A stretch of 10,841 nucleotides of DNA from Burkholderiales bacterium. GTDB taxonomy: Bacteria; Pseudomonadota; Gammaproteobacteria; Burkholderiales; Burkholderiaceae. Location of the stretch: contig CANBUA010000158.1 of assembly GCA_947372535.1 (NCBI GenBank), positions 1 to 10,841 of the forward strand, read 5' to 3'. Of this stretch, positions 1-6,069 are shown one piece after another. Within the stretch, counting starts at the first letter, position 1. Each line of letters begins with the position of its first letter. Both the position numbers and the translations under genes were made by a program. The notes under the pieces were generated by a model. It saw only the letters and a list, made by a program, of their open reading frames with translations, was not told the origin of the DNA and ran no database searches.

Positions 1-99
1 GGCCAACAGCAGATGTTCCACGGTGATGAACTCATGGCGTTGCTGACGGGCCTCGACGAAGGCCATGTGCAGACTCACTTCCAACTCTTGCGCAATCAT
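1..99 (-). CDS. clpA: ATP-dependent Clp protease ATP-binding subunit ClpA (5' end only)
   Basis: Only the first 33 codons are in the window; the gene runs off the left edge. The start reads [18 protein letters not shown], followed by [13 protein letters not shown], which is the opening of the ClpA N-domain (the double Clp-N repeat that binds ClpS). ClpA is the AAA+ unfoldase that feeds substrates to the ClpP peptidase in the cytoplasm. The ATG at 99-97 overlaps the clpS TGA at 98-96 as ATGA, and a GGAG at 108-105 lies 5 bases upstream, inside clpS. The two genes are therefore probably cotranscribed and translationally coupled. Identification rests on the N-terminal sequence plus the clpS neighbour and is secure for the family. 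Confidence 0.93.
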   Translation of the reverse strand, partial: MIAQELEVSLHMAFVEARQQRHEFITVEHLLLA

Positions 100-449
100 G
101 CGGTCTCCAGAATGCACTGCAGGGGGTGCCCGGCTTGGCGGGCGGCGGCAAGAACGAGTTCGACCTTCGTGGCCGCGACGTCTTTGGTGTAGACACCGCA
201 CACACCACGACCTTCGTGGTGGATTTTTAGCATGATCTGCGTTGCCGATTCGATGTCATGGCGAAAGTGCTCCTGAAGCACAAAGACAACGAACTCCATC
301 GGAGTGAAGTCGTCGTTCAGCATCACCACTTGAAACAGCTTGGGGGGCTCGACAGCCAGCGCCTTGCGTTCGGCCACTGCGGCGCCCTGGCCATCCTCAC
401 TGGGGCCTCCAGGCACTTGCGACATCCGAATGGAAAAGGGCTGGCTCAT
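96..449 (-). CDS. clpS: ATP-dependent Clp protease adaptor protein ClpS
   Basis: ClpS is a cytoplasmic adaptor that binds N-degron substrates (proteins with bulky hydrophobic N-terminal residues) and hands them to ClpAP. The 117-residue product has a variable N-terminal tail (about residues 1-35) and then the ClpS core. The core includes [12 protein letters not shown] (44-55), with the conserved Asn45 and acidic Asp46/Asp47 of the N-degron pocket. It also includes [20 protein letters not shown] (73-92), with the pocket histidine and the CGVYT signature. The length is close to the usual ~106 residues, the excess being in the tail. Neither candidate ATG, at 449 or at 425 (Met9), has a good Shine-Dalgarno sequence. 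I kept 449 because the predicted transcription start falls there. It is followed directly by clpA, with a 4-base overlap. Confidence 0.95.
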   Translation of the reverse strand: MSQPFSIRMSQVPGGPSEDGQGAAVAERKALAVEPPKLFQVVMLNDDFTPMEFVVFVLQEHFRHDIESATQIMLKIHHEGRGVCGVYTKDVAATKVELVLAAARQAGHPLQCILETA

Positions 450-456
450 GAAATTG

Positions 457-485
457 ATTCTAAGAGAGGGTCATATCCCTGTCAT
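457..485 (-). promoter_or_regulatory. Probable sigma-70 promoter of clpS-clpA
   Basis: On the minus strand, ATGACA (485-480, 5 of 6 to TTGACA) is followed after exactly 17 bases by TAGAAT (462-457, 5 of 6 to TATAAT). The predicted start of transcription is near base 450, next to the ATG at 449. This implies either leaderless translation of clpS or use of the downstream ATG at 425. Seen in sequence; activity is inferred. Confidence 0.55.
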
Positions 486-661
486 CGCATCTTGGGGTGT
501 CCGACTTCCGTACAAGGGCAGGAATTTCACGACAGACACAGGACTTTTCCAAACGATAGGCTTGACACCCCTGGGAAGACCCCGAGCATCTTTCGTGCCG
601 ATCCTGGCGTTCTCCTGTGGCGCAGCAGCTTGACAGGTGCCAGAATTGAGGTCGATCAAGA

Positions 662-677
662 CACATTTCGCAATGTG
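662..677. promoter_or_regulatory. Operator-like palindrome upstream of the cold-shock gene
   Basis: CACATT, four spacer bases and AATGTG form a perfect 6+6 inverted repeat. A second, overlapping symmetry is ATTTC (665-669) with GAAAT (677-681). The site lies immediately upstream of, or over, the -35 position that belongs to the TATAAT at 696-701. It could therefore bind a dimeric regulator. No known regulator motif is matched with confidence, so binding is inference. Confidence 0.35.
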
Positions 678-695
678 AAATGATGGGCGCATGCC

Positions 696-701
696 TATAA
701 T
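696..701 (+). promoter_or_regulatory. Candidate promoter P1 of the cold-shock gene (-10 box)
   Basis: A perfect TATAAT predicts a transcript start near 708 and a leader of about 70 bases. No good -35 hexamer exists at 16-18 bases upstream, so this promoter would be weak or activator-dependent. The palindrome at 662-677 covers that position. Confidence 0.4.
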
Positions 702-721
702 CGATTGAGAGGTTGTGTCGC

Positions 722-750
722 TTGACACACCCTTTCACCAACCAGAAAAT
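722..750 (+). promoter_or_regulatory. Candidate promoter P2 of the cold-shock gene
   Basis: A perfect TTGACA (722-727), a 17-base spacer and GAAAAT (745-750, 4 of 6 to TATAAT) predict a start near 757, about 20 bases before the ATG and just upstream of the Shine-Dalgarno sequence. The -35 hexamer overlaps the right arm of the inverted repeat TGTGTC (714-719) / GACACA (724-729). P1 and P2 may be alternatives; only mapping would decide. Confidence 0.45.
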
Positions 751-776
751 GTCAGTAAATTCACAGGAGGGACAGC

Positions 777-1067
777 ATGGCCACAGGCACTGTCAAATGG
801 TTCAACGATGCCAAGGGGTTCGGCTTCATCGAACCTGATCAAGGCGGCGGAGATGTGTTCGCCCACTTCTCGGCCATCCAGATGGAAGGGTTCCGCACCC
901 TGAAGCAAGGCTCGAAAGTGAGTTATGAGCTGGTTGCAGGCCCCAAGGGCATGCTGGCTCAAAACATCCAGTCGATTGACGCACAAGGTGCCGCCGCACT
1001 GGGCAACGATGCCTTGTCGGACATGCACTTCCGTGACGTTGGTGGCGAGCATCGCGTGCAGCACTGA
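777..1067 (+). CDS. Cold-shock domain protein (CspA family) with C-terminal tail
   Basis: The product is a single-stranded nucleic-acid binding protein of the CspA family, which acts as an RNA chaperone in the cytoplasm. The 96 residues begin [20 protein letters not shown], holding RNP1 (KGFGFI). RNP2 follows as DVFAHFSAI (about residues 26-34). The OB fold ends near QNIQSID (about 62-68). Typical CspA proteins have 67-70 residues, so about 28 residues (AQGAAALG to HRVQH) form an extra, probably flexible tail. The start is fixed by AGGAGG at 765-770, 6 bases before the ATG. The gene is monocistronic, and a strong terminator lies at 1247-1276. Family assignment is secure. Whether it is cold-induced or constitutive cannot be told from sequence. 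Confidence 0.95.
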   Translation: MATGTVKWFNDAKGFGFIEPDQGGGDVFAHFSAIQMEGFRTLKQGSKVSYELVAGPKGMLAQNIQSIDAQGAAALGNDALSDMHFRDVGGEHRVQH

Positions 1068-1246
1068 CGCGAAGCTTCGGGCAACGGGCCCGTTCAGTTT
1101 GGCGAGCCGAAATGGAATGCAGGATTGCTGGAAGGCAGGATTGCCGAGCGGGAGGGAACCGCCTGACACATGGCAAGTTTGCCGACTGGCCGGTCCTTGT
1201 GGCTGATCTGCATCACGTACTGATGCATCCCTGAGTCACACCCAAC

Positions 1247-1276
1247 AAAAAACCCGCCTGCTGGCGGGTTTTTTTT
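1247..1276. terminator. Bidirectional intrinsic terminator between csp and icd
   Basis: Six A, stem CCCGCC (1253-1258), loop TGCT, stem GGCGGG (1263-1268) and eight T. With A on one flank and T on the other, it works in both directions, ending the plus-strand cold-shock transcript and the minus-strand icd transcript. No gene is seen in 1068-1305 apart from this element. Confidence 0.92.
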
Positions 1277-1305
1277 GAGCGAACCGGGGTCACCCCCGGC
1301 CTTCG

Positions 1306-2559
1306 TCACATGTGGTCGATCATCACTTGGCCAAAACCGGAGCACGACACCTGGGTGGCGCCCTCCATCAGGCGAGCAAAGTCATAGGTGACTTTCTTGC
1401 TCTGAATGGACTTGTTCATCGCGCTGATGATCAGATCGGCGGCTTCAAACCAACCCATGTGTCGCAGCATCATTTCAGCCGAGAGGATTTCGGAACCCGG
1501 GTTCACGTAATCCTTGCCGGCGTACTTGGGCGCAGTGCCGTGGGTGGCTTCGAACATGGCCACCGAATCCGACAGGTTGGCGCCAGGGGCGATGCCGATG
1601 CCGCCTACCTGAGCGGCCAGGGCGTCAGAAATGTAGTCGCCATTGAGGTTCAGCGTGGCGATCACGCTGTACTCGGCGGGGCGCAGCAGGATCTGCTGCA
1701 GGAAGGCATCAGCGATGGCGTCCTTGATGGTGATGTCCTTGCCCGTCTTCGGGTTCTTGAACTTGCACCACGGGCCACCATCCACCAGCTCGGCACCGAA
1801 TTCCTTCTGGGCCAGGGCGTACGACCAGTCGCGGAAGCCACCTTCGGTGTACTTCATGATGTTGCCCTTGTGCACAATGGTCACGCTGGGCTTGTCGTTG
1901 TCGATGGCGTACTGGATGGCCTTGCGCATCAGGCGCTCGGTGCCTTCCCTGGACACGGGCTTGATGCCAATGCCCGAGGTTTCGGGGAAGCGGATCTTCT
2001 TGACACCGAACTCGTCCTGCAGGAACTTGATCAGCTTCTTGGCCTTGTCGCTCTGGGCTTCGAATTCGATCCCGGCATAAATGTCTTCCGAGTTTTCACG
2101 GAAGATCACCATGTCGATCTTATGGGGCTCTTTCACAGGCGAAGGCACGCCCTTGAAATACGTCACCGGACGCAGACACACGTACAGGTCGAGTTCCTGG
2201 CGCAGCGCCACGTTCAGGGAACGGATGCCACCGCCCACCGGCGTTGTCAGCGGGCCCTTGATGGACACCACATAGTCGCGCAGGACCTTCAGGGTTTCCT
2301 CAGGTAGCCACACATCGGGGCCGTACACACGGGTGGACTTTTCCCCAGCGTAGATCTCCATCCACTGGATCTGTTTCTTGCCACCGTAGGCTTTGGCCAC
2401 GGCCGCGTCCACGACCTTGATCATCACCGGGGTGATGTCAAAGCCCGTGCCATCACCCTCGATGTAGGGAATGATGGGTTGGTCAGGAACATTGAGCGAG
2501 AAGTCCGGGTTGACCGTGATCTTCTGCCCACCTTCGGGCACCTTGATGTGCTGGTACAT
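1306..2559 (-). CDS. icd: NADP-dependent isocitrate dehydrogenase
   Basis: This TCA-cycle enzyme converts isocitrate and NADP+ to 2-oxoglutarate, CO2 and NADPH in the cytoplasm. The 417 residues align almost end to end with E. coli Icd (416). RSLNVALRQ (113-121) contains Ser114, equivalent to the substrate-binding, AceK-phosphorylated Ser113. Other conserved residues are Arg120, Arg130, Arg154, Tyr161, Lys231, and the metal-binding Asp284, Asp308 and Asp312. The NADP-specific pocket is present: HGTAPKYAG with Lys345 and Tyr346, plus Tyr392 and Arg396. The ATG at 2559 has a GGAGA (2571-2567) 7 bases upstream. A candidate promoter lies at 2624-2629 and a terminator follows the stop. The gene has its own 141-base upstream gap and is probably transcribed separately from the TauE-like gene. 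Confidence 0.98.
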   Translation of the reverse strand: MYQHIKVPEGGQKITVNPDFSLNVPDQPIIPYIEGDGTGFDITPVMIKVVDAAVAKAYGGKKQIQWMEIYAGEKSTRVYGPDVWLPEETLKVLRDYVVSIKGPLTTPVGGGIRSLNVALRQELDLYVCLRPVTYFKGVPSPVKEPHKIDMVIFRENSEDIYAGIEFEAQSDKAKKLIKFLQDEFGVKKIRFPETSGIGIKPVSREGTERLMRKAIQYAIDNDKPSVTIVHKGNIMKYTEGGFRDWSYALAQKEFGAELVDGGPWCKFKNPKTGKDITIKDAIADAFLQQILLRPAEYSVIATLNLNGDYISDALAAQVGGIGIAPGANLSDSVAMFEATHGTAPKYAGKDYVNPGSEILSAEMMLRHMGWFEAADLIISAMNKSIQSKKVTYDFARLMEGATQVSCSGFGQVMIDHM

Positions 2560-2623
2560 GTTGTGGTCTCCGCGTTTGGCGTTTCCGTGAATCGGGTGTC
2601 AGGGATGACGACACCGTGAAACG

Positions 2624-2629
2624 ATTCTA
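2624..2629 (-). promoter_or_regulatory. Candidate icd promoter (-10 box)
   Basis: TAGAAT on the minus strand (5 of 6 to consensus) sits 64 bases upstream of the icd ATG, with only a weak -35 (3 of 6 at 18 bases). The predicted start is near 2617. The leader would begin with an inverted repeat, GGTGTC (2595-2600) and GACACC (2610-2615). The -10 context TTAGAATC is the same as in the clpS promoter. Modest support. Confidence 0.35.
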
Positions 2630-2700
2630 AGCGAGCGATTTCCGTGCCGGCATGAATGAATGACGGGAATACAGGGCCAGGTTGTGGTTTCGTTGCGCAT

Positions 2701-3540
2701 TCAGGCACACCAGGCCCGCCATTGCGCAAGGACCAGGTGGTACGCCGCCCACGCCGACATGGCCGCCATCAAAGCGCCAGACAGGCGCACTGCCCATCGG
2801 ACATCGTTGCTGTCCAGGCTCTGCGCGGGGGCAGGCTGTCCAGCCCAACCTGAGAAGGTCTCGCCCTTGCTCCCTCCTTCGGGCGGCGCACTCGACACCT
2901 TTACAGTCTCTCGGCGCATCCAGATCACGGGCACAGGCGTGCCCGGGCCACCACCCACCGGACGCCGACCTCGCAGGCGGGACAACAGCGCTGGCGCTGC
3001 CCAGACCCCCAGGGCACCAGGCAAAGCAAAGCACAACATCACCAGTGCGCCACCCACAGGATTCGGGGCCAGGGCGGCGGTCATCACGGCGGCATAGAGC
3101 AAGCCGCAGGGCAACAAGGCCCAGGCCATGCCGCCCAGCAAAGGTGCCACCCAACCCTCGCGCACCCAGGTGGGGCTTGAAGTCACCCGAGTTCGCCACC
3201 TGTGGCGCGACCACCGGAAGATGCCCTGCCCCCACTGCTCGACAGCAGCTGGCACACGCCCCGTGAACAACAGCCACAGGCCCAGACCGAATGCCGCGGC
3301 CTGGGCCATGACCCAGAAGGGTTGAAGGAAGCTGAACTGGCGCCCCCAGCTGGATGCCAGGCCCGCGCTGGCCGCGGCGACGGCGCCCAGGACCGCATAG
3401 CTCAGGCAGCGCCCCACGAGGCTCCAGAGCGGCAACCCACGAGGGAAGAACACCGAGCAGGCTGCGCCGCACATGGCTGCGCAATGTGGCATGCCGCCCA
3501 GCCCCATCAAGAAGCCGGCCACCATGAGGCTGATCAGCAC
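2701..3540 (-). CDS. TauE/SafE-like (DsbD_2/UreH-type) membrane protein, hemN neighbour
   Basis: The product is a predicted inner-membrane protein of 279 residues with about six hydrophobic segments (about 3-18, 40-62, 74-93, 130-157, 162-184, 250-271). Motifs seen are GMPHCAAMCG (16-25), with Cys20, Cys24 and Cys28 nearby, and LLPCGLLYAAV (142-152) with Cys145. Proteins of this kind are often annotated as sulfite exporter TauE/SafE family and are frequent next to hemN, fnr and cco genes in Proteobacteria. The paired His/Cys motifs fit metal or redox handling, perhaps copper for cbb3 oxidase, but the substrate is unknown. The start is GTG at 3540, supported by AGGAG (3551-3547) 6 bases upstream; an ATG at 3525 would remove part of the first helix. 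It follows hemN by 45 bases and is probably cotranscribed. A Pro/Gly-rich hydrophilic loop (about 190-245) is unusual. Confidence 0.82.
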   Translation of the reverse strand: MLISLMVAGFLMGLGGMPHCAAMCGAACSVFFPRGLPLWSLVGRCLSYAVLGAVAAASAGLASSWGRQFSFLQPFWVMAQAAAFGLGLWLLFTGRVPAAVEQWGQGIFRWSRHRWRTRVTSSPTWVREGWVAPLLGGMAWALLPCGLLYAAVMTAALAPNPVGGALVMLCFALPGALGVWAAPALLSRLRGRRPVGGGPGTPVPVIWMRRETVKVSSAPPEGGSKGETFSGWAGQPAPAQSLDSNDVRWAVRLSGALMAAMSAWAAYHLVLAQWRAWCA

Positions 3541-3585
3541 AACACACTCCTGCCGGGCGCCCCGGCGCGCAAATGTGCCAACCGG

Positions 3586-5082
3586 TCAGATGATCCGGGA
3601 GAAGCGCTGTAGATTGCGGTCCGCCTGGAGGTGGCGGTCGAAGACCATGGCGATGGCGCGGACAAAATACCAACCCAGGGGCGTGACGCGCACACCATCG
3701 GACTCCATTTCGACCAGCCCCGCCTCGATGAGGGGATTCAGCTGGCTCAACTCAAGCTCGAAGTATTGCCGGAAATCCAGCAAGTAAGCCAGTTCGATGG
3801 ACTCGATGTCCACCCTGCCCTGGCACATGATGGCCATGATGACGGCACGGCGTACCAGATCGTCCCGCGTGAGCGTCATCCCGCGCACGATGGGCAACTC
3901 GCCCCGCCGCACCGCGTCGTAGTAGTCTTCCAGCGTCTTGGCGTTCTGGCTGTAATGTGGCCCGACTCGACCAATGGCCGACACGCCCAGCCCAATCAGA
4001 TCGGAATCCGGCTGGGTGCTGTAGCCCTGGAAGTTGCGGTGCAGCCGCCCTTGCCTGCGCGCCACAGCCAGGCTGTCACCGTGCAGAGCGAAGTGGTCCA
4101 TGCCGATGTAATCCCAGCCCTGGGCACCCAGGGTGTCGATGGCCTGGGTGAGCATGGTCAGCTTGTCATCGGCACGCGGCAGTTGTTCGGCATCGATGCG
4201 GCGCTGGGGCTTGAAGCGCTGCGGCAGGTGGGCATAGGCATACAGGGCCACACGGTCGGGGCGCAGAGCCACCACTTGCTCCAGGGTCCGGGCAAAGGTC
4301 TGCGGGTTCTGTTTGGGCAGGCCGTAAATCAAGTCCATGTTGATGGACTCGAAGCCGGCATCGCGGGCCGCCTTCATCAGCGACGCGACCTGCTCATACG
4401 ACTGAACGCGGTGCACCGCCAATTGCACATCCGGATCGAAATCCTGAACCCCCAGGCTCAGCCGGTTGAACCCCATGGACGCCAGGCGACGGATGCGGTC
4501 TGCATTCACGGTGCGCGGGTCGACTTCGATCGCGTATTCGCCCCCGGGCACAAACTTGAAATTTGCGCGCAGATGTGCCAGCAAGTCGGCCAGTTGCGTG
4601 TCATTGAGGAAGGTTGGGCTGCCGCCACCCAGGTGCAACTGGGAAACGGATTGGCTGCGCCCTACCTGGGCGACGATCAGGTCGATCTCGGCCTTGAGCA
4701 CCGCCATGTACTCGTCGGCGCGCTCGTGGTGCTTGGTGATGACCTTGTTGCACGCACAGTAATAACAGACCGACTCACAGAACGGGATGTGAACATAAAT
4801 CGACAACGGCGTGAAAGCGCCACCTACGGCCCCGCCTCCTTCAGCGCGCTGGTTCAGCGCCTGCCCGTACTGGCGCGGGCCGAAGGCTTCCACAAAGCGA
4901 TCTGCCGTGGGGTAGGACGTGTACCGAGGGCCGGCAATGTCCAGCTTGGCCAACAGGTCGCGTGGCACACGGTGAGGCGGATCGGCCACGACATCTGCCG
5001 ACATCGGCGTGGCCGTGGCCTCGACCGTTTCGACAGGGGCAGCCACCGCGGGTGTGTGAGTGAAGTGTGAATGAGCGCTCAT
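3586..5082 (-). CDS. hemN: Oxygen-independent coproporphyrinogen III oxidase (radical SAM)
   Basis: HemN decarboxylates coproporphyrinogen III to protoporphyrinogen IX without oxygen, using S-adenosylmethionine and a 4Fe-4S cluster in the cytoplasm. From the ATG at 5082 the product has 498 residues. The radical-SAM motif YVHIPFCESVCYYCAC (96-111) gives Cys102, Cys106 and Cys109, plus the HemN-typical Cys111. GGGSPTF (152-158) is the SAM-binding glycine motif. GPRYTSYPTADRF (51-63) and LHRNFQGYSTQ are HemN signatures. The N-terminal ~40 residues are an Ala/His-rich extension; the family is usually about 455-480 residues. Translation cannot be taken further upstream with any support: no clear Shine-Dalgarno precedes 5082, and an open frame continues to 5481 but enters the divergent fnr gene. 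An FNR box lies 41.5 bases upstream of the ATG, so anaerobic control is likely. Confidence 0.95.
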   Translation of the reverse strand: MSAHSHFTHTPAVAAPVETVEATATPMSADVVADPPHRVPRDLLAKLDIAGPRYTSYPTADRFVEAFGPRQYGQALNQRAEGGGAVGGAFTPLSIYVHIPFCESVCYYCACNKVITKHHERADEYMAVLKAEIDLIVAQVGRSQSVSQLHLGGGSPTFLNDTQLADLLAHLRANFKFVPGGEYAIEVDPRTVNADRIRRLASMGFNRLSLGVQDFDPDVQLAVHRVQSYEQVASLMKAARDAGFESINMDLIYGLPKQNPQTFARTLEQVVALRPDRVALYAYAHLPQRFKPQRRIDAEQLPRADDKLTMLTQAIDTLGAQGWDYIGMDHFALHGDSLAVARRQGRLHRNFQGYSTQPDSDLIGLGVSAIGRVGPHYSQNAKTLEDYYDAVRRGELPIVRGMTLTRDDLVRRAVIMAIMCQGRVDIESIELAYLLDFRQYFELELSQLNPLIEAGLVEMESDGVRVTPLGWYFVRAIAMVFDRHLQADRNLQRFSRII

Positions 5083-5116
5083 GCAGGGGACTGTGCCAAA
5101 GTGACACGCCAAAGGG

Positions 5117-5130
5117 TTGATGTGAGTCAA
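5117..5130. promoter_or_regulatory. FNR/Anr-type box between hemN and fnr
   Basis: TTGATGTGAGTCAA matches the FNR consensus TTGATnnnnATCAA at 9 of 10 positions. Its centre (5123.5) is 41.5 bases from the A of the hemN ATG at 5082 and about 41 bases from a predicted fnr start near 5164 (candidate -10 AACAAT at 5152-5157). It is therefore placed as a class II activator site for either gene. Binding by the Fnr protein encoded next door is inferred. Confidence 0.8.
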
Positions 5131-5139
5131 GGCTGCAGT

Positions 5140-5160
5140 CTGATTCGGCGCAACAATCAG
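5140..5160. repeat. Inverted repeat in the hemN-fnr promoter region
   Basis: CTGATT (5140-5145) and AATCAG (5155-5160) are perfect 6-base arms separated by nine bases. The right arm overlaps the candidate fnr -10 box (5152-5157), so a bound protein would probably repress fnr. The spacing does not fit an FNR site. No regulator is assigned. Confidence 0.4.
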
Positions 5161-5179
5161 TTGATCCTTGAGGTTTCTC

Positions 5180-5998
5180 ATGTTGAACAGCACAATCACA
5201 CCCGTCGACAGTTCCCTTAACGCTGAACCTGATGGCTGCGCGCATGGCGCGCACCCTGGCCAATCGGGTTCGGTTTGCAGCATGAAGATGGACAGTTTCA
5301 AAGTTGCTTGCTCGAGTTGCAACCTTCGGGAGTTGTGCCTGCCTGTGGGCCTGACCCAACCGCAATTGAGCCACCTGGACACCTTGGTGGCCACCCGAAA
5401 GACGGTCAAGCGCGGCGACGCCCTATTCCATACGGGCGACCCCTTCCGGTCTGTGTACGCAGTGCGGACGGGCTTCTTCAAGACCCGCGTGTCCTCTGAA
5501 GATGGCCGCGATCAGGTCACGGGCTTCCAGATGGCCGGCGAGTTGCTGGGCCTGGACGGCATCAGCACCGATCGCCACGCCTGCGACGCCATCGCGCTGG
5601 AAGATTCCCAGGTCTGTGTGATCCCGTATTCGCAACTGGAAGACCTGTCGCGCGAATTCTCGGATCTGCAGCACCAGTTCCACAAGATCATGAGCCGCGA
5701 GATTGTGCGCGACCACGGTGTGATGCTGCTGCTGGGCAGCATGCGAGCCGAAGAACGCCTGGCTGCCTTCCTGCTCAACCTGACACAGCGGCTGCATGCG
5801 CGAGGCTTCTCCGCTTCAGCACTGGTGCTGCGCATGACACGGGAAGAGATCGGCAGCTACCTGGGCCTGAAACTCGAAACCGTGTCACGCACATTCTCGA
5901 AGTTCCAGGAAGAAGGCTTGCTGGAAGTGAAGCAACGGGACATTCGCATCACCAACGAAGCGGGCCTGAAGGCCTTGGTGAACAGCGTACGTTGTTGA
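5180..5998 (+). CDS. fnr: Oxygen-sensing Crp/Fnr-family transcription regulator (Fnr/Btr type)
   Basis: This cytoplasmic regulator uses a 4Fe-4S cluster to sense oxygen; anaerobically it dimerises and binds TTGAT-N4-ATCAA. In 272 residues, the cluster ligands are all present as CSSCNLRELC (Cys44, Cys47, Cys53) plus Cys146 in QVCVIPY. The cyclic-nucleotide-like beta roll spans about 60-150 and the dimerisation helix about 155-190. The helix-turn-helix is at about 219-246, with ETVSR (233-237) giving the Glu, Ser and Arg that contact TTGAT in E. coli FNR. The ATG at 5180 has GAGG (5170-5173) 6 bases upstream. Internal ATGs at 5282 and 5288 would give about 236-238 residues but have weak ribosome-binding sites. 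The chosen start adds about 35 residues with two more cysteines (20, 33). The gene is divergent from hemN and ends at the terminator 6022-6047. Confidence 0.95.
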   Translation: MLNSTITPVDSSLNAEPDGCAHGAHPGQSGSVCSMKMDSFKVACSSCNLRELCLPVGLTQPQLSHLDTLVATRKTVKRGDALFHTGDPFRSVYAVRTGFFKTRVSSEDGRDQVTGFQMAGELLGLDGISTDRHACDAIALEDSQVCVIPYSQLEDLSREFSDLQHQFHKIMSREIVRDHGVMLLLGSMRAEERLAAFLLNLTQRLHARGFSASALVLRMTREEIGSYLGLKLETVSRTFSKFQEEGLLEVKQRDIRITNEAGLKALVNSVRC

Positions 5999-6021
5999 CC
6001 GGCGTGTGTCGCCCTTCACAG

Positions 6022-6047
6022 AAAGGCCCTCAACTTGAGGGCCTTTT
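6022..6047. terminator. Bidirectional terminator after fnr
   Basis: AAAGGCCCTC (6022-6031), loop AACTT-like centre and GAGGGCCTTT (6037-6046), followed by one more T. The arms are exact complements with A and T flanks. It sits 23 bases after the fnr stop and 22 bases before the stop of the convergent 113-residue gene, so it can serve both. Confidence 0.9.
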
Positions 6048-6069
6048 CACTTACCGACTGCCAATGAAT

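Larger units (their letters stand above)
450..776. other. Divergent clpS / csp intergenic region
   Basis: This 327-base stretch has no credible gene. The short open frames in it have no ribosome-binding site and no recognisable product. It contains the clpS promoter (457-485), an operator-like palindrome (662-677), two candidate csp promoters (TATAAT at 696-701; TTGACA/GAAAAT at 722-750) and an inverted repeat (711-731). Two other TTGACA hexamers (562-567 and 630-635) lack a -10 partner at a usable spacing. Nothing else was recognised between about 486 and 660. Confidence 0.6.

Noticed and set aside
460..741. Small genes in the clpS-csp gap
   Set aside because: Short frames on both strands overlap one another, lack ribosome-binding sites and give Cys/Arg/Ser-rich products of no recognised family.
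735..1169. Minus-strand frames opposite the cold-shock gene
   Set aside because: They are shadow frames; the plus-strand gene has RNP1, RNP2 and an AGGAGG at the right distance.
1312..2307. Long plus-strand open frame opposite icd
   Set aside because: It is antisense to a complete, fully conserved isocitrate dehydrogenase; its product is rich in His/Val/Gly with no recognisable domain, as expected from a high-GC shadow frame.
2627..3673. 348-codon minus-strand frame overlapping the TauE-like gene
   Set aside because: It is in another frame of the same strand, Arg/Gly/Pro-rich and without membrane pattern. The 2701-3540 frame has hydrophobic helices, family motifs and a good ribosome-binding site.
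3631..5070. Plus-strand open frame of 479 codons opposite hemN
   Set aside because: It is antisense to hemN, whose radical-SAM motifs are intact. The predicted product has the composition of a shadow frame, and no ribosome-binding site was seen.
5083..5481. Longer hemN starting near 5481
   Set aside because: The extension would overlap the divergent fnr coding region and the FNR box, and its residues have no HemN similarity.
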